The translations under genes were made by a program, and so were the position numbers. The notes under the pieces were generated by a model, which saw only the letters and a list, made by a program, of their open reading frames with translations, was not told the origin of the DNA and did no database searches. 64,000 nucleotides of DNA, taken from contig JAEYAW010000018.1 in assembly GCA_023404675.1 (NCBI GenBank), positions 62,001 to 126,000 of the forward strand, given 5' to 3'. Position 1 is the stretch's first letter. Every line of letters starts with the position of its first letter. Source of the DNA: Pseudomonadota bacterium. GTDB lineage: Bacteria > Pseudomonadota > Alphaproteobacteria > Rhizobiales > Xanthobacteraceae. Shown here one piece after another: positions 44,394 through 54,800 of this stretch.

Positions 44394-46754
44394 TTATGCG
44401 CCGCCGAAGTGGATCTTCAGCCCGCCCTTGACGGTGAAGCCCGCACCGGCCGACGTCCACAGCAGGTCGTTCTGCGAGGTCCCGTCGGTCGAAGAGCCCG
44501 GCACCGCGAACGGGCGATAATACTGGTTCAGCATATTGGTGAGCGCCAGATTCAACGTGATGTCGCGTGTCGGCTGGTAGGTCACATACATGTTGAGCAG
44601 GTCATACGAGGTCGACGGCACGTATCCGGCCGGAATATCCGTATTGGCGCCCACCGATGCCCACTGCAGCGATGCGGTCAGCTTGCGGTCGAGCAGACGG
44701 ACACCGGCCGTGGTCGTCACCTTGCGCGGCTGCACGGTCGCGAGCCCGACGTCGGTAGCCGTGTTCTTGCCGCGCTGGAGCGTCGCCGTCACGCCGACGA
44801 ACCAGATGCCGGCATCGTAGGAGAGATCCGCCTCGAAGCCCTCGATCTGCGCGGCCGGAATGTTCTGATACTGATAATACTGGCTGTAAAAGCCATACAT
44901 CGTTCGCGTCGGCGTCGAGGCCACGAGGTCGATGTAATCGTCCACGTCGTTGCGGAAGACATTCAGCTTGCCGCGAAAGCTGTCCTCGGCCGTGAAGATG
45001 GCATCGTATTTCAGGTTGACGCCGATCTCCTTGTTCTTGCCGACCTCGGGACGCAGGCCCGGGTTCGGCAGGAAGCAGAACAGGCCGGAGGTGCCGTCGG
45101 GGCAGTTGAACAGGTTCGGGCCGCCGCCGGTGGCGTGACCGCCCGCGATCAGCGTCTCGGTGATCGACGGTGCACGATAACCTTCGGCATAGCTTGCATA
45201 CGGCGTGAAGCCCGCGACCGGCGTGACGCCGACCGTGATCTTCGGCGACAGCCGGCTGCCGCTCGACGTAGTGGTCAGCGACGACAATTCATAATGATCG
45301 TAACGGGCCGCCGCGATCACTTCGAGCCAGTTGGAATAATTGTTCTTGGCCTGAATGAATGCGCCGGACACCGTGCGCTCGCCGCCCGGCGTCGTGATGT
45401 TCGAGTTACCACGCTGATCCCAGGTATCAACCTGATCGCGGAACAGATCGCCGCCATAGGTCAGCGCCGTGCGCCAGTCGCCGATCATGAAGCGCGAGGT
45501 ATTGTGGATATCGAAGCCGACCGTGTCGATCCGGTAGCTGCGCTTGTCACCGACGCAGCCGGAGATGTTGTTGCCGGCGTTGCCCGGGCCGCAATAGGCC
45601 GAGCCGCTGGTGCTGTAGTGATAGACCTTGGTCTGGTCGTTCAGCGTCTGATTGCCGTAGAGCGTCGCGCTGAAGTCGAACAGGTTGTCATCCGGGCGCG
45701 AGTATTTCCACGTCGCCGTGCCGGTAAAGTTCTTGGCGCGAGAATCATACACCGACGAGCCCTGATTGGCGGTCCGCTGCGCGGCTGTCGCCACCGGACC
45801 GCGGTTTTCCTGGCCGATCGTGTAGGAATAATCCTGATAGACCGCGCCGAACTTGATCTCGTGGCCGTCCGCCGGACGGATCGTGGTCTTGAACAGACCG
45901 GACGCGATCTCCGCGCCCGAATTGCCGACCTCCGTGCCGTTGCCGTCCTTGTAGTTCGACTGGCTACGGTACACGACGCCGCCGAACAGATCGACTGACG
46001 GAAGCGCGCGGATACCACCGAAGACCGAGCCGGTGCCCTGGGTCTGGTTGGAGCCGACAGTGCCGCTCATGTCGACGCCCCAGCGCTCGCCAGCGCGCAC
46101 CACGTCGTCGATGTCCTTGGTGCGGAACGCGGCCACGCCACCGATGGCACCCGACCCGTAGATGTTGGCGGTCGGACCGCGCGTGATGTCGACGCTGCCG
46201 ATCAGTTCGGGATCGAGAAAGAACGAGCCGTTCGCGTTGTGACCCGAGCGCTGATAATTCTGTCGCGCGCCGTCCACCACCACAGCGACGCGGCCGAAGT
46301 CCTGAAGACCACGAATGTTGATCGCGGTGGTCGGATCATCGCCGCGATCCTGAAACCACACGCCCGGAATATTATAGAACAGGTCCGAGATACGGCGCGG
46401 CTGCTGCGTCTCGATCTGTTGCTGTGAGACGACGCTCACCGGCGCAAGCGCCGAGATCGCCTGCTCTTCCGTTTTCGAGGCCGTCACGGTGATGGCATCG
46501 AGCGACTGGGTCGAGGTCGCGGCCTGAGCATGCGCCGCGCGGACGGTCTCCGACGGCTGCACGACCTGTTGCTGGCGCGTGCGTGCTGCGCGCTTCGTCG
46601 CCTGACCATTCGCGGCTTGATTCCGCGCCGTCGGTGCAGACTGCCCCCCCGCCGTTCCGGCCTGTTGCGCCAGAACTGGCTCCGCCGCCACCGCCCCCGC
46701 GATCAAGCACGAAACACCCATCAACGCGCGCGCGCGCGCCGTCCAAACCGTCAT
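44394..46754 (-). CDS. hmuR: TonB-dependent haem receptor HmuR
   Basis: A 786-residue outer-membrane receptor. The signal peptide is about residues 1-29 (ending VLAQQ), followed by a Gln/Thr/Ala-rich low-complexity stretch to about residue 80. The TonB box reads DAITVTASK. The plug domain contains INIRGLQDFGRVAVVVDGAR and VDITRGPTANIYGSGAIGG. The barrel carries the haem-receptor FRAP-like motif YRAPSITE, a histidine in GGHATGG, and the NPNL-like PNPGLRPE. It ends in a C-terminal beta strand with KIHFGGA. It diverges from hemP-hmuTUV across a 200-base shared promoter. Confidence 0.94.
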   Translation of the reverse strand: MTVWTARARALMGVSCLIAGAVAAEPVLAQQAGTAGGQSAPTARNQAANGQATKRAARTRQQQVVQPSETVRAAHAQAATSTQSLDAITVTASKTEEQAISALAPVSVVSQQQIETQQPRRISDLFYNIPGVWFQDRGDDPTTAINIRGLQDFGRVAVVVDGARQNYQRSGHNANGSFFLDPELIGSVDITRGPTANIYGSGAIGGVAAFRTKDIDDVVRAGERWGVDMSGTVGSNQTQGTGSVFGGIRALPSVDLFGGVVYRSQSNYKDGNGTEVGNSGAEIASGLFKTTIRPADGHEIKFGAVYQDYSYTIGQENRGPVATAAQRTANQGSSVYDSRAKNFTGTATWKYSRPDDNLFDFSATLYGNQTLNDQTKVYHYSTSGSAYCGPGNAGNNISGCVGDKRSYRIDTVGFDIHNTSRFMIGDWRTALTYGGDLFRDQVDTWDQRGNSNITTPGGERTVSGAFIQAKNNYSNWLEVIAAARYDHYELSSLTTTSSGSRLSPKITVGVTPVAGFTPYASYAEGYRAPSITETLIAGGHATGGGPNLFNCPDGTSGLFCFLPNPGLRPEVGKNKEIGVNLKYDAIFTAEDSFRGKLNVFRNDVDDYIDLVASTPTRTMYGFYSQYYQYQNIPAAQIEGFEADLSYDAGIWFVGVTATLQRGKNTATDVGLATVQPRKVTTTAGVRLLDRKLTASLQWASVGANTDIPAGYVPSTSYDLLNMYVTYQPTRDITLNLALTNMLNQYYRPFAVPGSSTDGTSQNDLLWTSAGAGFTVKGGLKIHFGGA

Positions 46755-46890
46755 AGCCGGCCCCCAACTGTCAAATTACTGGCTGGCTGGCGGCCGTCCC
46801 CCCGGACAGCGGCTTGCTTGCATCTACGGCACGATGCCGTTTGCTATGGGCTAAATGCAGCAACCGTCCTGGTCAATGCGGCCGATGCGA

Positions 46891-46911
46891 TGTTTACATC
46901 AATTATAAACA
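46891..46911. promoter_or_regulatory. AT-rich dyad in the hmuR/hemP promoter region
   Basis: TGTTTA at 46891-46896 and TAAACA at 46906-46911 form perfect six-base arms around nine AT-rich bases, the most AT-rich spot in the 200-base divergent space. It sits 44 bases before the hemP start. It may be an iron-responsive operator (Irr, RirA or Fur/Mur type), but it does not match the Irr box consensus I know, so the assignment is open. Confidence 0.35.
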
Positions 46912-46954
46912 AGCGGGCTTGGAGTTGGCACGCAGGGCTTCCTATAAGTCGGCC

Positions 46955-47173
46955 ATGAATGTTCGCGACCATGCGCCGCCGTCGGCGTCGGCGATTCCAG
47001 CTGAAGGCCCCGATAGTCCGTCTTCGGCGGCCATGCGGCAAGTGCCGATGACCGGAAACCGCCTCAACAGTGCCGACCTGTTCGCGAATGGCCGTGAGCT
47101 TCTGATCAATCACGGCCAGGACACCTACCGTCTGCGACTGACCTCCCAGAACAAGCTGATCCTGACAAAATGA
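46955..47173 (+). CDS. hemP: Haemin uptake protein HemP
   Basis: A 72-residue protein. The first half is Pro/Ser/Ala-rich; the C-terminal 35 residues (SADLFANGRELLINHGQDTY then RLRLTSQNKLILTK) are the HemP domain. HemP/HmuP proteins are needed for expression of haem uptake genes in several bacteria, acting as a co-activator with the iron regulator in Bradyrhizobium. The start at 46955 gives a normal-length protein; the longer frame upstream runs through the promoter. Its stop overlaps the hmuT start (ATGA). Confidence 0.9.
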   Translation: MNVRDHAPPSASAIPAEGPDSPSSAAMRQVPMTGNRLNSADLFANGRELLINHGQDTYRLRLTSQNKLILTK

Positions 47174-48132
47174 CTCAAAGGCTCCGAGCGCGATTCGATG
47201 GACGACGCGCGGTGGTCGCGGGCCTCGTGGCCGGTGTTGCTCTCGCTGGCATAACGTCAGTTGTTCCAGTGGATGCACGGGCGGCCGAGCCGGCCAAGGC
47301 GGAGCGCATCGTCTCGATCGGCGGCGCGGTGACGGAAATCCTCTATGCGCTCGGCCTGTCCGACCGCATCGTCGGCGTCGACAGCACCAGCCTCTACCCT
47401 CCCGAAGCGCTCGCGACGAAGGCCAATGTCGGCTACATGCGCCAGTTGTCGCCGGAAGGCCTGCTCAGCCTGAATCCCACCCGCATCGTTGCTGTCGAAG
47501 GATCGGGACCGGCGGGCACGCTCGACGTGCTGCGCGAAGCCAAGGTGCCGCTCGTCATGATCCCGGACCGCTTTACCGAAGACGGCATCGTCGCCAAGAT
47601 CAGAGTAGTGGCGCACACCATGGATGCGGATGCGCGCGGCGAATGCCTCGCCAGCGCCGTCGCGACCGATTTGACCGCCATGCGCGCGCTGCGGGACAGG
47701 ATCAGGGACCACCGCCGGGTGATGTTCGTCATGTCGCTGGTCGATGGCCGCGCCATGGCGGCAGGCCGCGGCACGGCAGCGGATGCGATCATCGCGCTCG
47801 CCGGCGGCGTGAACGCCATCGACGGCTTCGACGGCTACAAGACCATCGGAGAGGAAGCCATCGTCGCGGCGAAGCCCGACGTGGTGCTGGCCATGCAGCG
47901 CGGCCGCGACTCCATCACGGCCGAAAACGTCTTCGCCAGCCCGGCCTTCATGCTGACCCCGGCCGCGAAGACCAAGGCGTTCGTCACGCTGGACGGCCTG
48001 TATCTGCTCGGCTTCGGTCCCCGGACCGCGTCGGCCGCCCATGATCTTGCGGCCGCGCTGTATCCCGATGTGGCGCGCGCCGATGGCGTATGGACTTCCC
48101 ACGTCGCCAAGGCAGACTGCCGGACGCCATGA
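47170..48132 (+). CDS. hmuT: Haemin ABC transporter binding protein HmuT
   Basis: A 320-residue periplasmic haem-binding protein. The N-terminus has a signal with a GRRAVVAGLVAG run (Tat-like) and cleavage near ARAAEP. The class III binding-protein fold shows RIVSIGGAVTEILYALGL, RIVGVDSTSLYPPEA and VGYMRQLSPEGLLSLNPT, including the Tyr expected as the haem ligand in the VGYMRQL segment. Coupled by overlaps to hemP before and hmuU after it. Confidence 0.93.
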   Translation: MTQRLRARFDGRRAVVAGLVAGVALAGITSVVPVDARAAEPAKAERIVSIGGAVTEILYALGLSDRIVGVDSTSLYPPEALATKANVGYMRQLSPEGLLSLNPTRIVAVEGSGPAGTLDVLREAKVPLVMIPDRFTEDGIVAKIRVVAHTMDADARGECLASAVATDLTAMRALRDRIRDHRRVMFVMSLVDGRAMAAGRGTAADAIIALAGGVNAIDGFDGYKTIGEEAIVAAKPDVVLAMQRGRDSITAENVFASPAFMLTPAAKTKAFVTLDGLYLLGFGPRTASAAHDLAAALYPDVARADGVWTSHVAKADCRTP

Positions 48133-49226
48133 CATCCGCCAGCGCAGCCGCGTCGGCGCCGTCGCCCCTCGCGCGACGGAGCCGCCGCCCGCCCTTCACG
48201 CTCGTGATAGTGATCCTGCTCGGCCTGCTGGGCCTCGCGGGAGCGCTCGCGGCTGCCGTCGGACCAGCGAACATCCCGCTCAGCCGCCTTCCGGCGGCGC
48301 TGCATCTCACCTCAGGTCTGCCCGACGATCCGACACTGGCGCGCGACCGGCTGGTGCTCTGGTCGATCCGCCTGCCCCGCCTTGCGATCGCGGCGCTGGT
48401 CGGCGGCATGCTCGCCATGTCCGGCGCGCTGATGCAGGGCCTGTTCCGCAACCCGCTGGCCGATCCGGCGCTGGTCGGCGTGTCGAGCGGCGGTGCGTTC
48501 GCGGCGGCACTGACCATCGTGCTGTCGGACCGGATGTTCGGCGGCGTGCTGGCGTTCCTCTCCCTTGATATCCTGCCGCTTGCCGCGTTCTGCGGATCGC
48601 TGCTGACGACCTTCATCCTGTACCGGATCGCCAGCCAGCGCGGCCGCACCTCCGTCGCGATGTTCCTGCTGGCGGGTCTCGCCATCGCGGCACTCGCCAA
48701 CGCGGGAATCGGCCTGCTGGTTTTCATGGCGGACGACCGGCAACTGCGCGACATCACCTTCTGGCTGCTCGGCTCGCTCAGCGGCGCGACCTGGAGCAAA
48801 GTGTGGATGATCGCGCCGATTGCCCTGCTTGGCCTGCTCGCCACGCCGCTCGTCGCGCGCGGGCTCGACATTCTGGTGCTGGGCGAATCAGAAGCGTTTC
48901 ACGCCGGCGTCTCGGTCCAGCGGCTCAAGACCATCACCATCGTCATGGTCTCGGCGCTGACGGGCGCGGCGGTGTCGGTCGTCGGCGTCGTCGGCTTCGT
49001 CGGCATCGTGGTGCCCCACCTGTTGCGGCTCGCGGTCGGCCCCGGACACAGACTGCTGCTGCCTGCGTCGGCCCTGCTCGGCGCGACGCTGATGATCGGC
49101 GCGGATGCTTTCGCCCGCACGCTCGCCGCCCCCGCCGAGGTGCCGATCGGCATTCTCACCGCAATCGTCGGCGCGCCGTTCTTCCTGCTGCTTTTGCTGC
49201 GCCAGCGTTCGCGGATCGCGCTGTGA
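48129..49226 (+). CDS. hmuU: Haemin ABC transporter permease HmuU
   Basis: A 365-residue FecCD-family permease with about ten helices. Family marks are LWSIRLPRLAIAALVGGMLAMSGALMQ-type segment (residues about 77-103), NPLADPALVGVSSGGAFAA and VGFVGIVVPHLLRLAVGPGH. The N-terminal 25 residues are charged and cytoplasmic. ATG 48129 overlaps the hmuT stop; an earlier in-frame Met would lie inside hmuT. Its stop overlaps the GTG start of hmuV. Confidence 0.94.
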   Translation: MTSASAAASAPSPLARRSRRPPFTLVIVILLGLLGLAGALAAAVGPANIPLSRLPAALHLTSGLPDDPTLARDRLVLWSIRLPRLAIAALVGGMLAMSGALMQGLFRNPLADPALVGVSSGGAFAAALTIVLSDRMFGGVLAFLSLDILPLAAFCGSLLTTFILYRIASQRGRTSVAMFLLAGLAIAALANAGIGLLVFMADDRQLRDITFWLLGSLSGATWSKVWMIAPIALLGLLATPLVARGLDILVLGESEAFHAGVSVQRLKTITIVMVSALTGAAVSVVGVVGFVGIVVPHLLRLAVGPGHRLLLPASALLGATLMIGADAFARTLAAPAEVPIGILTAIVGAPFFLLLLLRQRSRIAL

Positions 49227-50023
49227 GCGTTCTCGAACTCAACAACATCATGGTCCGGGCCCGCGAGGCGCTGCTGCTGGACGGCATCAGCCTGCGGATC
49301 GGCGCGGGGGAAGCCGTCGCCATCGTCGGTCCGAACGGCGCGGGCAAGTCCACGCTGATGCGCCTGCTCTCCGGCGAACTCAAGCCGACCTCAGGCTCGG
49401 TCGTGCTTGGCGGCCGCGAGATCGGACACTACGCGCCAAACGAACTGGCGCTGCGCCGCGCGATTCTCTCGCAGCACATTCAGGTCGGCTTCGCCTTCAC
49501 CGTGGAGGAGATCGTGCGGATGGGCCTGCCGCAGGGCGCGCGCGGCAGCGACACACAGATCACCGAGCTTCTGCACGAGATCGAGCTGCCGACCTTCCGC
49601 GACCGCGATTTCACGACTCTCTCGGGGGGCGAACAGCAGCGCGCGCATTTTGCCCGCACACTCCTCCAGCTCCGCTGCGGCGAGGAGCGTCACGGCCCCG
49701 GCGTTCTGCTGCTGGACGAGCCGACCTCAAGCCTCGACCTGCGCCACCAGATCAAGCTGGTGGATGTCGCGCGCGAACGCGCCCGGCAGGGATCGACCGT
49801 GGTCGCCGTGCTGCACGATCTCAACCTCGCCGCCCGCTTCGCCGAGCGCATCATCGTGCTCGATCACGGCCGCCTCGTCGCGGACGGCAAGCCCGCTGAC
49901 ATCGTCACGGCCGAGTTGCTGGCAAGTGTGTTCAAGGTGAACGCCAGCGTGGCTCTCTCGTCCGACGGCAAGCCCTCCGTGCTGATGCACGGCATGGCGC
50001 TGGCGCAGGACGCGCCGCTGTAG
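49223..50023 (+). CDS. hmuV: Haemin ABC transporter ATPase HmuV
   Basis: A 266-residue ATPase. Walker A is GPNGAGKSTLMRLL, signature TLSGGEQQRAHFARTL, Walker B VLLLDEPTSSLDLRHQ, with the H-loop in VVAVLHDLNLAARF. The start is a GTG at 49223 that overlaps the hmuU stop; upstream in-frame Met codons lie inside hmuU. It is the last gene of hemP-hmuTUV and converges on the pcaC-like gene ten bases away. Confidence 0.94.
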   Translation: MSVLELNNIMVRAREALLLDGISLRIGAGEAVAIVGPNGAGKSTLMRLLSGELKPTSGSVVLGGREIGHYAPNELALRRAILSQHIQVGFAFTVEEIVRMGLPQGARGSDTQITELLHEIELPTFRDRDFTTLSGGEQQRAHFARTLLQLRCGEERHGPGVLLLDEPTSSLDLRHQIKLVDVARERARQGSTVVAVLHDLNLAARFAERIIVLDHGRLVADGKPADIVTAELLASVFKVNASVALSSDGKPSVLMHGMALAQDAPL

Positions 50024-50032
50024 CGCCGTCGG

Positions 50033-50455
50033 TCAGCGTGTGCCGTCCTGCACGCTTACGCCGCGCTCCTTCAACTCCGCGAGCACCGTTTCGAGATGAT
50101 GAAACGCGGTGTTCGATATCGGCACGCCGCAATATACCGCCTGCTGCAGACAGATCTCCTCGATGTCCGCCAGCGTGAAGCCGCCCTCGACCAGCGCCGC
50201 CCGCACATGCATGCGAAACTCCTCCCAGCGCCCCAGCGCCATCATCGTGCCGATCACAAGGATGCGCCGCGTGCGATGATCGAAGCCCGGCCGGGTCCAG
50301 ATCGAGCCCCAGGCAAAACGCGTGATGAAATCCTGAAAGGCTTGCGTATACGGTTTGGTGTTGGCCTGCGCCCGGTCCACGTGGGCATTGCCGAGCACGG
50401 CGCGGCGCGCCTTCATTCCGGCCTGATAGAGATCGTCGTCGCGGCTGTCGGTCAT
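50033..50455 (-). CDS. pcaC: 4-carboxymuconolactone decarboxylase-family protein (PcaC-like)
   Basis: A 140-residue carboxymuconolactone decarboxylase-like protein. The segments AGMKARRAVLGNAHVDRAQ, FAWGSIWTRPGFDHRTRRIL, LGRWEEFRMHVRAAL and IEEICLQQAVYCGVPISNTA follow PcaC closely. PcaC decarboxylates 4-carboxymuconolactone in the protocatechuate branch of the beta-ketoadipate pathway; no other pca gene is nearby, so the role is less certain and the symbol is tentative. GAGGAG precedes the ATG at 50455. Confidence 0.78.
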   Translation of the reverse strand: MTDSRDDDLYQAGMKARRAVLGNAHVDRAQANTKPYTQAFQDFITRFAWGSIWTRPGFDHRTRRILVIGTMMALGRWEEFRMHVRAALVEGGFTLADIEEICLQQAVYCGVPISNTAFHHLETVLAELKERGVSVQDGTR

Positions 50456-50560
50456 CGCATGCTCCTCTGATGGCCTCTCTATAAGCCGCAGCCGGCCGGA
50501 ACCAAACTGCCACGATCGGCTTAACGTCTCCGTTGCATCTCAGCGCGCGGGAGACCACGC

Positions 50561-51820
50561 ATTTCCCCCTCCGACGACCTCGATCCCGATCTCACCCGGC
50601 AGACCGACCTCCATGGCGGCGCGGCGCCCTGGCCGGCGTCGATCATCGCACCCGCCCCCGAACTCCCCGACGGGACGTTCAGGTGCGACGTGCTGGTGGT
50701 CGGCGCGGGCATCACCGGAGCCATGGCGGCGGAACATCTGGCCGCGCTCGGCAAATCCGTCTGCGTCATCGACCGCGAGACGCCGACGCGCGGCTCCACC
50801 GCCGCCAGCACCGCCATGCTGCAATGGGAGATCGACACGCCGCTGCGCAAGCTCACCGACATCTACGGTTACGAGCGGGCATCGGGCATCTATCGCAGCA
50901 GCCTGTGCGCGGTCGCCGGCCTCGCTCATCACATCGCCGAATTGCAGATCGACTGCGGCGCCGCGCAGCGCTCGACAGTGTACCTTGCCGGCAAGGAAGT
51001 CGGCTATCGCGACCTGCGCACGGAACACGAGCTTCGCCAGCGTGCGGGGCTGCCCGGCGAACTTCTCGATCACCGGCAATTGCTGGACCGTTTCGAACTC
51101 ACGCGTGAGGGCGCCATCGTGTCACCGGGCTCGGCCGATGCCGACCCCGTGCGGCTCGCGAGCGGTCTTCTGAGCGCCGCCATCGCGCACGGCGCGCAAA
51201 TCTTCTCGGCCGAGGCCGAGACCTATCATGACGACGGCAAGGCCGTGATCGTGGAATGCCGCGACGGTCGTTTCATCGAAACCGCGCATGTCGTGCTCGC
51301 CACCGGCTACGTGATACCCGATTTCATTCACACCGAGCTGCACACCATCGCCTCCAGCTGGGCCATCGCCACCGCGCCTCAGTCCGATCGCCTGTGGCCG
51401 CAGCGTGCGCTGATCTGGGAGGCCTCCGAAAACTACCTCTATGCGCGGACGAGTCCGGCGGGACGTATTATTCTGGGCGGCGAGGACGAGGATATTGCAG
51501 ATCCCGATCAGCGCGACGCCCTGACGCCACAGAAAACGCTAACACTGGCGCGCGAGCTCGCAGCGCTGTGGCCGCATGCCGAGGCCATGCCGGCCTACGC
51601 CTGGTCCGGCGCTTTCGGAAAGACTTCGGACGGGCTCCCCCTGATCGGTACGGTGCCGGGGCGGCCGCGCATGTTCGCCGCCTATGGCTATGGCGGCAAT
51701 GGCATCACATTCAGTTACATGGCATCGCGCATCATCGCTGCCCTGATCGCAGGGCAGCGACAGAGATGGCACGATATCTTCGCGCTCGACCGCGAGGCGC
51801 CATCAGCCGCGAAGTCCTGA
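50561..51820 (+). CDS. FAD-dependent oxidoreductase (DAO family) with an apparent ATT start
   Basis: A DAO/GlpO-type flavoprotein, about 419 residues from ATT 50561. FAD motif VLVVGAGITGAMAAEHLA near residue 43; GSTAASTAMLQWEIDTPL is a flavin-proximal signature; GALVAT-like ILATGY appears as VLATGYVIPDF; the C-terminal YGYGGNGITFSYMA closes the FAD site. The first possible GTG (50690) would remove the first beta strand, while family-like sequence (DLDPDLTRQTDLHGGAAPW) continues upstream to a stop at 50522 with no ATG, GTG or TTG in frame. ATT 50561 lies seven bases after GGGAG (50549-50553). Substrate unknown, probably an amine or amino acid. Confidence 0.75.
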   Translation: MSPSDDLDPDLTRQTDLHGGAAPWPASIIAPAPELPDGTFRCDVLVVGAGITGAMAAEHLAALGKSVCVIDRETPTRGSTAASTAMLQWEIDTPLRKLTDIYGYERASGIYRSSLCAVAGLAHHIAELQIDCGAAQRSTVYLAGKEVGYRDLRTEHELRQRAGLPGELLDHRQLLDRFELTREGAIVSPGSADADPVRLASGLLSAAIAHGAQIFSAEAETYHDDGKAVIVECRDGRFIETAHVVLATGYVIPDFIHTELHTIASSWAIATAPQSDRLWPQRALIWEASENYLYARTSPAGRIILGGEDEDIADPDQRDALTPQKTLTLARELAALWPHAEAMPAYAWSGAFGKTSDGLPLIGTVPGRPRMFAAYGYGGNGITFSYMASRIIAALIAGQRQRWHDIFALDREAPSAAKS

Positions 51821-51837
51821 CGCCATGGCGTGTCCGT

Positions 51838-54800
51838 TCACTCCGCAGCGCGCGCGAGCGCCGGATCGGGCGAGCGGAACGCGGAGAGGATTTGCGCCTC
51901 GTTGGCCTTGGCCCGCTGGATATTCTTCTCCTTGACATGGCCGAAGCCACGAATCTGCGCGGGGATTTTCGCAAGCTGCACGGCAAGCGCATGGTTCTCC
52001 GGCGTGAGATTCGCGGCGATCTCGTCCAGCACCGCCACATAATCCTCGATCAGCCTGCGCTCGGTGCGGCGTTCTTCGCTGTAGCCGAAGATATCGAGCG
52101 CAGTGCCGCGCAGCCCCTTCATGCGGGCCAGCACGCCGAACGCTTTGAACATCCACGGTCCGAACGCGCGCTTGCGCAGGTGTCCCGTGACCGGATCGCG
52201 CCGGTTGAAGATCGGCGGCGCCAGATGCACCTTCAGCGTATAGTCGCCCTCGAACTGCAGCGCGAGTTTTTCGCGGAACGCCGTGTCGGTATAGAGCCGC
52301 GCGACCTCGTACTCGTCCTTGTAGGCCATCAGCTTGAACAGGTTGGCGACCACCGCGTCCTTCAGCCCGCTGCGGCCCGGCGCACGCGCCGCTTCCGCCG
52401 CGCCGATGCGCTCGACGAGGCCATGATAGCGCGTGGCATAGGCCGCGTTCTGGTAGGCCGTGAGGAAATCGACCCGCCGGGTGATGGCATCTTCCGGCGT
52501 CGCGGCGGGCACCTCCCGCCGCAGCAGCGGACGAACGATGGTCTCCACCTGCGCCGGATCGTGCGCGGCAAGACGACCCCAAGCCAGCGCGCGCTTGTTC
52601 ATCTCGACCGCCGCGCCATTGAGTTCGATCGCCTTCTCGATGGCTTCGAGCGACAGCGGCACGAGGCCGCGCTGGAACGCGAAACCAAGCATGAATGAGT
52701 TGGTGGCGATGGAGTCGCCCATCAGTGCGGTCGCGATGTTGGTGGCATCGACAAAGTCCGCGCCCTTGCCGCCCACCGTCTCGCGTAGCGAGCGCTTCAT
52801 CAGCGCCGTCTCGAAATCGATGTCGGTGTTGGTGACGAAGCTCGCCGTGGGCTGCAAGTCCTCGTTGATCACGGCGCGCGTCACGCCGCCCTCGATGCAG
52901 GACAGCGCCGTGGGACTCGCCGACACCACCATATCGCAGCCAAGCAGCAAATCGGCGCCGCCCGGCGCGATCCGCACTGCCGCGAGGTCGTCGGGACTGG
53001 CGGCGAGCCGCACATGGCTCATCACCGCGCCGTTCTTCTGCGACAGGCCGGTGAAGTCCAGCACCGTGCAGCCCTTGCCTTCGAGATGCGCGGCCATGCC
53101 GAGCAGCGCGCCGATGGTGATGACGCCGGTGCCGCCGATGCCGGTGACAAGAATGCCATAAGGTTCAGCAAGCGACCGGACCTGCGGCAGCGGAAGCGCG
53201 GCGAACGGATCGCCCGCGACGCCGACGGCCTGCTTCTTCATTTTCTTCAGCGAACCGTTCTCGACGGTCACGAAGCTTGGGCAGAAACCGTTGAGGCAGG
53301 AATAATCCTTGTTGCAGTTGGACTGATCGATCTCGCGCTTGCGGCCGAACTCGGTTTCGAGCGGCTTCACCGAGACGCAGTTCGACTTCTCCGAGCAGTC
53401 GCCGCAGCCCTCGCAGACGAGATCGTTGATGAAGACACGGCGGGGCGGATCGGGAAACAGGCCACGCTTGCGACGGCGGCGCTTCTCGGCCGCGCAGGTC
53501 TGATCGTAGATCAGAACGGTCAGCCCCTCGACGTCGCGCAATTCGCGCTGCACGCTGTCGAGCTGGTCGCGATGGTGGACGCTCACCTGCCCCGGAAAAT
53601 ATCCGGACGGATATTTTTCGATATCGTCGGACACAACGACGATCCGTTTTGCGCCTTCCGCCGCCACCTGCGCGGCGATCTGGTTGACGCCGAAGCCACC
53701 TTCCGCGGGCTGCCCACCTGTCATGGCCACGGCGTCATTATAAAGAATCTTGTAAGTGATGTTGACGCCGGAGGCGGCGGCCGCGCGGATCGCCAGCAGG
53801 CCCGAATGGGTGTAGGTGCCGTCGCCAAGATTCTGGAAGATATGTTTTGTCTTGGTGAAGGGCGCCTGCCCGATCCAGTTGGTGCCTTCCGCGCCCATAT
53901 GCGTCATCGTCGCGGTGCGGCGCGCGGGAATGCCGAGCGCCATGCCGTGGCAGCCGATGCCGGCCATCGCCATCGAGCCGTCGGGAATCCGGGTGGAGGT
54001 GTTGTGCGGACAGCCGGAGCAAAAGAATGGCGTGCGCTGAGTCTTGGTCGGTGGCGCGCCGCCGCCGATCCGCTCGAACGATTCGAGCCGCGCCAGCCGC
54101 TGGTCAAACGCCTGACTCGAAACGCCGAGCCGCTTGAGGCGCGCGACGATGGCGCGGGCCACCATGGTCGGCGAGAATTCGCCCTCGCTCGGCAGCAGCG
54201 TCGCTCCGCTCTCGTCGGTCTTGCCGACGACGGTCGGGCGCTGGTCGGCGTCGAGATTGTAGAGAATGCGGACGAGCTGATCCTCGATGAAGCCGCGCTT
54301 CTCCTCGACGACGATCACATCCTTAAGGCCGCGCGCGAAACGCAGCGCGCCCTCGCGCTCCAGAGGCCATGTCAGGCCGACTTTATAAATGCGCAGGCCG
54401 AGTTCGCGCGCCGCCGTGTCGCTGATGCCGAGATCGGACAGGGCCTGCCGCAAATCCAGATGCGCCTTGCCGGTGGTGACGATGCCGAGCCGCGCGGGCG
54501 TCGAATCCAGCACGATGCGATCGATCGGATTGGCGCGCACAAAGGCGGCGACCGCCTGCATCTTCGGGCCGTGCAGCCGCCGCTCCATGTCCAGCGGCGG
54601 ATCTGGCCAGCGGATGTTCAGCCCGCCCGGCGGCATCTCGAAGTCCGTCGGCAGCACGAGTTTCACGCGATCGGTGTCGACATAAACCGATGCAGAACTT
54701 TCGACCGCTTCCGAGATCGCCTTGAAGCCGACCCAGCATCCCGAGTAGCGCGAGAGCGCGAAACCATACAGGCCGAAGTCGAGATATTCCTGGACCGTCG

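Noticed and set aside
50690..51820. GTG 50690 as the start of the FAD oxidoreductase
   Set aside because: It would cut into the first beta strand of the FAD-binding fold, and family-like sequence clearly continues upstream in the same frame.
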